Notes: generated by a model not told the origin, from the sequence alone. A stretch of DNA of 5,600 bases from Candidatus Izemoplasmatales bacterium (GCA_028702245.1 JAQVPE010000069.1:1-5600); one strand, 5' to 3'; positions 1-5,355 are shown, numbered from the stretch's first letter. Program-made: numbers and translations.

Positions 1-167
1 CAACTATATCTCCTATTGCTTGTGAAGGAATCGCTTTTAAGTAGACATAGATATAACTGCCTCCCTCTTCCATTAAGAAGCCTGAGCCGGTTAATCCTAC
101 TACTGTTCCTTTTGTTGTATAACTATCTCCTACTAATCCTGCTTTTACTTCTGCGATTGTATCGTAA
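1..167. repeat. Distal copy of near-identical direct repeat in lipoprotein gene (partial)
   Basis: Bases 1-167 match 553-719 at an offset of exactly 552 bases (184 codons). I see one difference (position 128 versus 680), and it is synonymous (GGA versus GGG, glycine). The match continues to the window edge, so the true repeat is longer. It encodes the first OB-like unit of the 184-residue module. Confidence 0.95.
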
Positions 168-1066
168 GTTACGGCTTGAACCTCTTCAATATCCGTTACT
201 AAAAGATTCAAGTATTTTGTAGTTGAGCCACTTACATATAAGACATAGCCTTTGACTATGACATCTTTACCATTGTATGTACTTAAGTCCAATTCTGTTG
301 ATAAGCTTTGTAAAGATCCTTTAACTGTCGTATCTGGTAGTATTAGATTTACATAGGTTCCGTCTACTATTAAATTACCCGTAATTTCTATATAGTCTCC
401 TACTTCGAAATCATCTGCGTAATTAGTTATAGCTGTTCCCGCTAGCTCATTAGCTGTTGGCACTGTAACTGTAATTGTATTTATTTTAGTTACTACTGAA
501 TCACTGCCAAACTGTACTGCTCCACCAAAGGTTGTGGTTGTTCCTGTCACCTCAACTATATCTCCTATTGCTTGTGAAGGAATCGCTTTTAAGTAGACAT
601 AGATATAACTGCCTCCCTCTTCCATTAAGAAGCCTGAGCCGGTTAATCCTACTACTGTTCCTTTTGTTGTATAACTATCCCCTACTAATCCTGCTTTTAC
701 TTCTGCGATTGTATCGTAAATTTTCTGAGTAGTTGTTGTTGTAATATTTTGAGTAGTCGTTGTTGTTATATTCTGAGTAGCTGTTGTAATTGTCGTTGTA
801 GGGTTTGCGCTTGCTGTAGTAGTCTGATTTGTAATATCTGTAACATTAGTCGTTATAGCTGTTGTCAAATCAAAATTTGTTGTTTGATACAATGTTGAAT
901 CAGTTATTTGAGTACTAGCATCTGTCGTTGTTTCAATTGTGTCTGTTAGTTCTGTCGTTTGCTCTCCTTGTGCTGTTGTTGTAATAAATTGTTGGAGTAT
1001 GTCACACCCAACCAAAGTAGAAAAAGAGAGGATTAAAAAAAATATGCCTAAAATCTTTTTTCGCAT
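1..1066 (-). CDS. Thr-rich lipoprotein with repeated OB-fold-like modules (C-terminus beyond window)
   Basis: Starts with ATG at 1066, eight bases after an AAGGAGG ribosome binding site (1081-1075) and behind a consensus promoter. 355 codons are visible and the frame is still open at the left edge. Residues 1-20 form a lipoprotein signal peptide (MRKK, a hydrophobic stretch, lipobox LVGC) with the acylated Cys at 21, so the protein should be anchored on the outer face of the membrane. Residues 22-115 are a Thr/Gln/Asn-rich, probably extended stalk ending in TTTTTQNI repeats. From Tyr117 comes a 184-residue module that restarts at Tyr301. Each module seems to hold two beta-rich OB-like units (about 117-200 and 205-298; for example TKGTVVGLTGSGF and DVIVKGYVLYVSG). 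Similar domains occur in surface lipoproteins and secreted nucleases of Acholeplasma-like bacteria (general knowledge, not searched); a catalytic domain could lie beyond the edge. The gene is far more AT-rich, with more A/T-ending codons, than the genes to its right. Function unknown; nucleic acid binding is only a guess. Confidence 0.85.
   Translation of the reverse strand, partial: MRKKILGIFFLILSFSTLVGCDILQQFITTTAQGEQTTELTDTIETTTDASTQITDSTLYQTTNFDLTTAITTNVTDITNQTTTASANPTTTITTATQNITTTTTQNITTTTTQKIYDTIAEVKAGLVGDSYTTKGTVVGLTGSGFLMEEGGSYIYVYLKAIPSQAIGDIVEVTGTTTTFGGAVQFGSDSVVTKINTITVTVPTANELAGTAITNYADDFEVGDYIEITGNLIVDGTYVNLILPDTTVKGSLQSLSTELDLSTYNGKDVIVKGYVLYVSGSTTKYLNLLVTDIEEVQAVTYDTIAEVKAGLVGDSYTTKGTVVGLTGSGFLMEEGGSYIYVYLKAIPSQAIGDIV
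553..719. repeat. Proximal copy of near-identical direct repeat in lipoprotein gene
   Basis: This is the promoter-proximal copy of the sequence at 1-167, encoding residues 117-171 of the lipoprotein. Identity ends abruptly at 720, where the Thr-rich stalk begins in this copy and the end of the previous module lies in the other. Confidence 0.95.
726..787. repeat. 24-base tandem repeat in Thr-rich stalk
   Basis: The word TGAGTAG starts at 726, 750 and 774, exactly 24 bases apart, each time followed by GTTGT-rich sequence; the third unit is diverged. On the coding strand each unit gives eight residues, TTTTTQNI or a variant. The in-frame unit length allows the stalk to grow or shrink without a frameshift. 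Confidence 0.8.
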
Positions 1067-1112
1067 ATTATTGGCCTCCTTAGAATAAAAAATAAATTAT
1101 ACTCATGTTTGC

Positions 1113-1141
1113 ATTATAAAACTTTAGTAAATGTATGTCAA
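1113..1141 (-). promoter_or_regulatory. Consensus sigma-A promoter of the lipoprotein gene
   Basis: Read on the minus strand, TTGACA (1141-1136) and TATAAT (1118-1113) are separated by 17 bases, a perfect match to the housekeeping consensus. Transcription should begin near 1106, giving a leader of about 40 bases before the ATG at 1066. This predicts strong expression unless repressed. Confidence 0.88.
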
Positions 1142-1215
1142 CCTAAGTTCATAATTTTATGAGTTAAGTGTTTTTTTCAAGTCATTATAAACATACTATT
1201 TAAAACATTTACTAA
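1124..1215. repeat. 11-bp inverted repeat around lipoprotein promoter
   Basis: TTAGTAAATGT (1124-1134) lies in the -35/-10 spacer, and its exact reverse complement ACATTTACTAA lies at 1205-1215. A second overlapping pair is GTCATTA (1181-1187) and TAATGAC (1213-1219). They could be operator half-sites, but the region is AT-rich and chance pairing is possible. The rest of 1142-1260 shows no gene. Confidence 0.4.
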
Positions 1216-1260
1216 TGACATTTTTACCGATCTTTGAAAGTCAAACCTATACTTGTTATA

Positions 1261-1345
1261 TGGTGCGGTTGATGGGACTTGAACCCACACGTCCAATGGA
1301 CACTACCCCCTCAAAGTAGCGCGTCTGCCATTCCGCCACAACCGC
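1261..1345 (-). tRNA. tRNA-Leu (anticodon GAG)
   Basis: An 85-nucleotide class II tRNA with encoded CCA (1263-1261) and discriminator A. The acceptor stem GCGGTTG pairs with CAACCGC. The D arm closes with GCG/CGC, the anticodon stem is CTACT/GGTAG with loop TTGAGGG, the long variable arm pairs GTCC with GGAC, and the T loop is TTCAAGT. The anticodon GAG is at 1312-1310 and reads CTC and CTT leucine codons. The long variable arm and G-rich anticodon loop fit tRNA-Leu. It appears to have its own promoter about 14 bases upstream. Confidence 0.96.
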
Positions 1346-1358
1346 AAAGGCAATATCT

Positions 1359-1386
1359 ATTATAACCGAAAACACTGATTTTGCAA
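1359..1386 (-). promoter_or_regulatory. Probable promoter of tRNA-Leu, embedded in a hairpin
   Basis: On the minus strand TTGCAA (1386-1381) is followed after 16 bases by a perfect TATAAT (1364-1359). Initiation about seven bases later, near 1352, would leave a very short leader before the tRNA 5' end at 1345, typical of tRNA genes. The -10 box overlaps the 3' arm of the hairpin at 1363-1399. Confidence 0.7.
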
Positions 1387-1399
1387 GTGTTTTCGGTTA
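1363..1399 (-). terminator. Perfect 14-bp hairpin after the phosphofructokinase gene, probable terminator
   Basis: TAACCGAAAACACT (1363-1376) and its exact complement (1386-1399) enclose a nine-base loop, starting ten bases after the phosphofructokinase stop. The tail on the minus strand is TAATAGATATTG, without a clear T run, so termination may be weak or may rely on the stem alone. The placement fits the end of the phosphofructokinase transcript; some readthrough into the tRNA is possible. Confidence 0.55.
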
Positions 1400-1409
1400 C
1401 GATATCACA

Positions 1410-2630
1410 CTAGTCTTTAAGTTTGGAAAACTGCTGGATGCCGCCTTTGAACTTCGGGGGATTCTCGCCCTGGATCAGTGGCAACACATAATCCAGGAAT
1501 TCTTGGGTGATGCCGTTTCCTTGTTCATTGATCATCGTGCGGGGAACCCGTTTTTCCGTATTGGCGCATTTGACCAAAGAATGGAGGCTGAAGCCGATTT
1601 CATAGGGATCGTTATTAAGGCGGTCGATCGCGACCATCAAGTCGCTTTCGCCTTTTACGGCAGCTTCTACCGCATGTCTACCGACAGCGATCGCTTCATT
1701 CACATCGGTGAGGCTTTGCAGATGGGCGGCCGCTCTTTGGGTCGAACCGAATTCGACGGAGCGGGAAGGAATGCCAAGATCGGAAGCGACCGACGTCGCG
1801 AGTTTGGAGGCGACGCCGCCAAGCTGAAAGTGGCCGAAAGCGTCTTTCATACCTGAACTCGAGCTGATGAAGATGCCTTCTTCGTTGGTGATGCCTTCGC
1901 TGACGGCCACGAGGCATTGTTTTTTCTCGTGATAGACTCTTTTGACGTCTTCTTTGAACTTCTCGACCGAAAACGGAACTTCAGGGAAGTAGATCAGATC
2001 GGGACCGAAACCGGATAGATTGGCGATGCCGGCGGCGCCGGTCAGCCAACCCGCGTGGCGGCCCATGATCTCGACGATCGTGACTTTGCCGTTCGGATAG
2101 GCGAGCATGTCATAACAGATCTCCATCATCGTGTTGCTGATGAATTTTGCGGCTGAGCCGTAACCCGGGGTATGGTCAGTACACGGAAGATCGTTGTCGA
2201 TCGTTTTAGGGATGCCGATGATCCGGCAGTCATAATCGATATGGCTCATATAATCGGCGATCTTGGCGCAGGTGTCCATCGAGTCGTTGCCGCCGTTATA
2301 GAGAAAATAGCGGATGTTGTATTTTTTGAAGATATATAGCAGCCTAAGATAGTTGGAATCGTCTTCGCGGAAGTCTTTGAGTTTGAACCTGACGGAGCCA
2401 AAAGCGGAGCCGGGAGTGTGTTTGAGTAGTTCGATCGTTTCCTCGTCCTGCTTGTCGATGAAAAAGAACTCTTCGTTGAGAGCGCCTTTGATCCCGTGCT
2501 TCATGACGATGACCTGGCCGATTTCTTTGTGCTTTCTCGCTTCCATGATGACGCCGTAGGCCGAGGAGTTGATGACGCTGGTCGGTCCGCCGGACTGGCC
2601 ATAAAGGATGTTTCCTTGCAGTTTGCTCAC
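1410..2630 (-). CDS. pfp: Pyrophosphate-type phosphofructokinase (diphosphate--fructose-6-phosphate 1-phosphotransferase)
   Basis: 406 residues, usual for bacterial PPi-type PFKs; GTG start, TAG stop. The family interconverts fructose 6-phosphate and fructose 1,6-bisphosphate in cytosolic glycolysis, with PPi as phosphate donor and Pi released, reversibly. Motifs: GQSGGPTSVIN (11-21, phosphate-donor loop), GGNDS (113-117), PKTIDND (141-147, with catalytic base Asp145), MGRHAGW (189-195), PEVPF (216-220) and GSTQRAA (295-301, with an Arg for the sugar phosphate). Asp116 and Lys142 sit where ATP enzymes have the two glycines of GGDGS and PGTIDND; this pair is the known signature of PPi use. Asn115 replaces the usual Asp, as I recall from related PPi-PFKs. 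The start is supported by a GGAAGGAG site eight bases upstream and by the position of the first glycine loop. The gene is monocistronic, between its own promoter and a hairpin. PPi specificity is inferred from residues. Confidence 0.93.
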   Translation of the reverse strand: MSKLQGNILYGQSGGPTSVINSSAYGVIMEARKHKEIGQVIVMKHGIKGALNEEFFFIDKQDEETIELLKHTPGSAFGSVRFKLKDFREDDSNYLRLLYIFKKYNIRYFLYNGGNDSMDTCAKIADYMSHIDYDCRIIGIPKTIDNDLPCTDHTPGYGSAAKFISNTMMEICYDMLAYPNGKVTIVEIMGRHAGWLTGAAGIANLSGFGPDLIYFPEVPFSVEKFKEDVKRVYHEKKQCLVAVSEGITNEEGIFISSSSGMKDAFGHFQLGGVASKLATSVASDLGIPSRSVEFGSTQRAAAHLQSLTDVNEAIAVGRHAVEAAVKGESDLMVAIDRLNNDPYEIGFSLHSLVKCANTEKRVPRTMINEQGNGITQEFLDYVLPLIQGENPPKFKGGIQQFSKLKD

Positions 2631-2638
2631 AGTAATTG

Positions 2639-2646
2639 CTCCTTCC
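2639..2646 (-). promoter_or_regulatory. Ribosome binding site deciding the GTG start of the phosphofructokinase
   Basis: GGAAGGAG on the minus strand, eight bases before the GTG at 2630. No ATG lies at a suitable distance, so GTG is the start. Confidence 0.8.
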
Positions 2647-2656
2647 GCTAGTGTTT

Positions 2657-2665
2657 ATCTTACCA
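2657..2665 (-). promoter_or_regulatory. Probable extended -10 promoter of the phosphofructokinase gene
   Basis: TGGTAAGAT on the minus strand matches an extended -10 (TGnTAtaAT-like). The -35 position falls inside the preceding terminator and is poor. Initiation near 2650 would leave a leader of about 20 bases. The strong terminator just upstream makes a separate promoter here necessary. Confidence 0.5.
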
Positions 2666-2677
2666 TATCTGGAAAAC

Positions 2678-2712
2678 AAAAGGAAGATTTTTTCGCCAAA
2701 AACCTTCCTTTT
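2678..2712 (-). terminator. Intrinsic terminator of the helicase-like/DUF2087 operon
   Basis: A 15-bp stem (2712-2698 with 2692-2678) around a five-base loop, starting 31 bases after the DUF2087 stop. One position is a G-U wobble in the minus-strand RNA but an A-C mismatch in the plus-strand RNA, which favours the minus direction. The stem ends in CTTCCTTTT and is followed by GTTTT. Confidence 0.85.
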
Positions 2713-2743
2713 TTCAGAATTGTCCAATCAGCTATCTCGAGGT

Positions 2744-3058
2744 TCAATCAAGAAGAAAACAACTGCGATAATCAGGGTTTTCGACCCGGTAGACGCTACC
2801 ATCGGGAGTTCTTGACAAAAAGCCGTAGTCGACCAGGTATCTTCTGATGGTCGCAAAATCATGATAGATTGGTTTCAGGATCTCGTTGACGTCTTTCTCG
2901 TGATAGGTTTTTGTTTGATCAAAGGCGGTGATGATCGTGAAAAGGGTCGCAAACTTCCTTTTCTCCTTGGCGGGAAATGTTTTGAGAATCAAAGGATCGA
3001 GCGAGAGAAACGCCTTGTTGGTCATCTCTTGGAATTCCTGGTTCGAAAAGCAAAACAT
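2744..3058 (-). CDS. DUF2087-domain protein
   Basis: 104 residues from the preferred ATG at 3058, ending with TGA. Residues about 26-92 match my memory of the DUF2087 pattern: KTFPAKEKRKFATLF, then a helix, YHEKDVNEILKPIY, DFATIRRYLVDYGFL, and SRTPDGSVYRV. The domain is small, helical with a short beta end, and often sits behind a winged-helix or MarR-like regulator domain; its biochemical role is not settled. Here it stands alone with about 25 extra N-terminal residues (FCFSNQEFQEM...) and no DNA-binding domain I can recognise. It follows the helicase-like gene by 21 bases and shares its terminator, so the two are almost certainly cotranscribed. An in-frame ATG at 3067 would add three residues but has no properly spaced ribosome binding site. 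The family call is firm; the function is unknown. Confidence 0.88.
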   Translation of the reverse strand: MFCFSNQEFQEMTNKAFLSLDPLILKTFPAKEKRKFATLFTIITAFDQTKTYHEKDVNEILKPIYHDFATIRRYLVDYGFLSRTPDGSVYRVENPDYRSCFLLD

Positions 3059-3067
3059 GATGATCAT

Positions 3068-3072
3068 TCCTT
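3068..3072 (-). promoter_or_regulatory. Ribosome binding site deciding the DUF2087 start
   Basis: AAGGA on the minus strand abuts the ATG at 3067 directly, which is too close to use, but lies nine bases before the in-frame ATG at 3058. This favours the shorter protein. The spacer contains the palindrome ATGATCAT. Confidence 0.6.
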
Positions 3073-3079
3073 TTTTGAA

Positions 3080-5122
3080 TTAGTCGTTGTAAGTTTCTTC
3101 TTTGACAAAGATTTTCTTTACGATCTCGACTCCGGACTTTTCCTCTAAAAGGTGCTCGAGTTTGAAAGTTTCGAGATATTCGGATAATTCCTCGAGATCG
3201 GCATCGCTTGCGAGACTGGAAAGTTCCAATACCCTTGGCAGTTCCCGCATCACGATCTCCTTTTGCAGGGGATCATGGAAGCCCTGGCGAGGCGGGATCG
3301 TGATGAAATCATAGATCTTCGCCATGTATTTCCCGCTTTGGGTTTGGATCAGTTCGCCCCTTCTTTTGAAGAAGACCCGGGGCGAGGTCGGCGAAGAAAG
3401 CAGATAGATCGCTTTCGGCTCCAAACCTTCGAGGCCTTCGGTGAAAGCGTCCGCGGTGACGATGACGTCGATCGCTCCTTGGGTGAACTTCTTCTGGATC
3501 TGGAGACGCTCCTCGAGCAGCGTCTTTGACGACAGTTCGGCGACATTCAGTTTGAGCGAGAACTCAAGCGACTCTTTGACGTCCTTGATCAATGATTCTT
3601 CGGTGTAGACGATGACCCGCTTTCGTTCGAAGCGGGGCAGGACATAGAGAAAGTCGTTCTTCTTGTTGTAGGCTTTCTCGATCACGAGTTCCCTGCTTGT
3701 TTCATACTCAGCTTGCTTCTCACGCTTGCGCGCTTCCTCGATTTTTTCGTTCTTGAGTCTTAGAAGCAGCGAGGTGAATTGCTTGTATTCGGAGTACTCG
3801 GAAATGATCATCTCCGAAAGAAACGTGATGTACTCGTATTCGCTATGGGTCTTCCCGATGGCGCTTTTTAGGGGATAATCGGCAATTGTTACGGGGAACT
3901 GCTTTTTAAGGAAGTTCGCCTTCTCCGGTTTGAGCCACTCGATGGGCGTCGAGGTAATGCCGATCCTGCCGCCGCCTTGGAGCGGATAGATCGAGAGCAT
4001 CGACTGCTTTTCGCTTAGAAGCGTGCATTCGTCGAAGATGTAGAAGGCGGTGTTCTTGTTCCTGGCGAAGACCGTTTGGAAAGTCTGGGTCGAAAAGAGT
4101 TTGTAAGTGACAAAAACGATGATGAAGTCTTCCTTCAGTTTGAGTCTCAAAGTATCGGTGAAATCCGGATCCTTGACTTCTTCTTCGCTTGCGAAAGTGA
4201 TCAGTTCCTTGTTTGGGTATTTTTGCTTCGAGAAGGTGATCCACTGGGTCAACCGGTGAAGATTGGGACAGATTACCAGGGCGATCGTCCTAGGTTCATG
4301 GACGATGAACTGGTCGAGCGCGAACAAGCTTGTGAGCATCTCTCCCGAACCGGGAGGCACGTTCATCATGCCCTGCCAGTTGCTCGAAGCAAGATTGTCG
4401 ATCGCTTCTTGTTGGAAGCTGCGCAGCTTGTATTTGGTCTTGTTTTCTAGGAGATACTGATAGGGATTGTAACTAGATGCAAGTTCCTTAAAATCGACCA
4501 TGAACTCCTCGGGCAGGGGCAAGACGAAGTAATCGTCGTCCTTCCCCTTCCATTCCTGATCGAACTCCGATTGGTAGTCGCGGATCCTGAGTTTGTCCCG
4601 CTGGTCCCAGGAAACAAAGACATCAACATTTTCCTGGCTTGCCGATGAAGGAAAGAAAGTGCCGTGGAAACAGACGGTGTCATCCGCCTCCTTGATGAAG
4701 GTGATCTCGTCATGGACACTCGCTCTTTCTCTTGGAATCGAGACTTTGATCTCGAGTTTGCCTGTGACGATCAAATGCGATAGATAAGCGACTAGCCAGA
4801 CTTCATAGTAGGGAATATCCCGTTTGAAAGGCTCGACGAGATCTTTTCGAAGAATGGCTTCGATCGCCTCATGATCATTTCTTTGGAAACTTTCATGGAG
4901 TTTGCTTTGAAGGGGGTAGGTCACGATCATTTTGATCTTTCCTCCCTGTTGTAAAAACTGCAACAAGGCTTCCTTGGATTTTAGGATCCAGTCGTGGGAA
5001 AGAGTATAGGCGCGTCTTTCCAAAATCTCGGCGTTTTTGAATAATGGCAAAAACACTTTCTCATAGTTGTCAGAAGGGCGGTTAGAGATATAAATCGGCA
5101 GTTTGACGCTTTTGATCGGCAC
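3080..5122 (-). CDS. PLD-nuclease/SF2-helicase fusion with degenerate catalytic motifs
   Basis: 680 residues, GTG start, TAA stop. The order matches the PLD-like N-terminal domain plus DEAD/DEAH helicase fusions (CDD PLDc_N_DEXD type). Residues 20-200 are PLD-like: a YxLS strand-helix start, KIKMIVTYPL (62-71), GKLEIKVS (121-128), H137-D-E139 where active members have HxK, GTFF (154-157) where they have GSxN, then NVDVFVSW (165-172). RecA1 follows: KLRSFQQEAI (232-241); Walker A position GSGEM (258-262) instead of GTGKT; DECT (364-367) as motif II; GITSTP (388-393) as motif III. A charged helical linker spans about 435-490. RecA2: VIVYTEES (503-510), TEGLEGL (561-567), and SPRVFFKRRGELIQ (580-593) aligned to SPRxxxQRxGRxxR. 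So the Walker lysine, motif VI arginines and HxK lysine are replaced while the fold signatures remain. First gene of a two-gene operon. Fold call firm; inactivity inferred; role unknown, possibly a DNA-binding or defence component. Confidence 0.87.
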   Translation of the reverse strand: MPIKSVKLPIYISNRPSDNYEKVFLPLFKNAEILERRAYTLSHDWILKSKEALLQFLQQGGKIKMIVTYPLQSKLHESFQRNDHEAIEAILRKDLVEPFKRDIPYYEVWLVAYLSHLIVTGKLEIKVSIPRERASVHDEITFIKEADDTVCFHGTFFPSSASQENVDVFVSWDQRDKLRIRDYQSEFDQEWKGKDDDYFVLPLPEEFMVDFKELASSYNPYQYLLENKTKYKLRSFQQEAIDNLASSNWQGMMNVPPGSGEMLTSLFALDQFIVHEPRTIALVICPNLHRLTQWITFSKQKYPNKELITFASEEEVKDPDFTDTLRLKLKEDFIIVFVTYKLFSTQTFQTVFARNKNTAFYIFDECTLLSEKQSMLSIYPLQGGGRIGITSTPIEWLKPEKANFLKKQFPVTIADYPLKSAIGKTHSEYEYITFLSEMIISEYSEYKQFTSLLLRLKNEKIEEARKREKQAEYETSRELVIEKAYNKKNDFLYVLPRFERKRVIVYTEESLIKDVKESLEFSLKLNVAELSSKTLLEERLQIQKKFTQGAIDVIVTADAFTEGLEGLEPKAIYLLSSPTSPRVFFKRRGELIQTQSGKYMAKIYDFITIPPRQGFHDPLQKEIVMRELPRVLELSSLASDADLEELSEYLETFKLEHLLEEKSGVEIVKKIFVKEETYND

Positions 5123-5132
5123 TTATGATCAT

Positions 5133-5137
5133 CTCCT
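5133..5137 (-). promoter_or_regulatory. Ribosome binding site for the GTG start of the helicase-like gene
   Basis: AGGAG on the minus strand, ten bases before the GTG at 5122. An ATG directly after it (5132) is out of frame and too close. The next in-frame ATG is at residue 66, inside the conserved PLD-like region, so GTG is the better start. Confidence 0.65.
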
Positions 5138-5256
5138 AAAATAATGAAAACCATCAGAATAAATGTTAAGACATCTGCCTTAAATTTCAGTATTGTTCGC
5201 GATTGATCTGTCATGTTGATTACAGAGCCATATTCGGGCATTTAAATCATCAATTC

Positions 5257-5265
5257 ATTATAGCA
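5257..5265 (-). promoter_or_regulatory. Probable extended -10 promoter of the helicase-like/DUF2087 operon
   Basis: TGCTATAAT on the minus strand is a perfect -10 (5262-5257) with the TGn extension; no good -35 is seen 16-18 bases upstream. Initiation near 5250 would leave a long leader of about 128 bases with no convincing gene in it. A weaker promoter closer to the GTG cannot be excluded. Confidence 0.6.
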
Positions 5266-5285
5266 GAATCAAAATCAAAATGGCC

Positions 5286-5329
5286 ATTCATTTAGAATTT
5301 TCCGGGTAAATGAATCAAAATTCATTATA
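5286..5329. repeat. Clustered ATTCAT/ATGAAT inverted repeats upstream of the helicase-like operon
   Basis: ATTCATTTA (5286-5294) and TAAATGAAT (5307-5315) are exact inverted repeats around a 12-base loop. ATGAAT (5310-5315) and ATTCAT (5320-5325) form a second, overlapping pair. The segment ends in a second TATAAT box on the minus strand (5329-5324), followed by GAATTTTG. It may be an operator or a second upstream promoter. Confidence 0.45.
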
Positions 5330-5355
5330 AACAGAAGTGATAAGTGAAAATGAAA

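Noticed and set aside
16..732. Two plus-strand Leu-rich open frames (16-222 and 532-732)
   Set aside because: They are antisense shadows of the repeated lipoprotein module, nearly identical because the module is duplicated, and have no ribosome binding site.
1503..1917. Open frames antisense to or out of frame with the phosphofructokinase gene
   Set aside because: The residue mix is unlike a real protein and they overlap a clear family member.
2344..2727. Minus-strand 127-codon frame upstream of and overlapping the phosphofructokinase start
   Set aside because: It runs through the terminator and the start of the phosphofructokinase gene in another frame; its Arg-rich tail is typical of frame-shifted GC-rich coding sequence.
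3059..3067. Longer start of the DUF2087 protein at 3067
   Set aside because: The ribosome binding site touches this ATG with no spacing; the ATG at 3058 is spaced correctly.
2608..3148. Plus-strand frames opposite the DUF2087 gene (2608-2847 and 2861-3148)
   Set aside because: The minus-strand frame carries the recognisable domain, the ribosome binding site and the operon context.
4076..4450. 124-codon plus-strand frame inside the helicase-like gene
   Set aside because: It is antisense to the RecA1 core whose motifs are recognisable on the minus strand.
1410..5122. Possible Mycoplasma-type code with TGA as tryptophan
   Set aside because: Tryptophan is TGG throughout the long frames, no internal TGA is needed, and TGA ends the DUF2087 frame.
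4981..5241. Minus-strand 86-codon frame starting in the operon leader
   Set aside because: It has no ribosome binding site and overlaps the helicase-like gene in another frame; its hydrophobic middle comes from AT-rich leader sequence.
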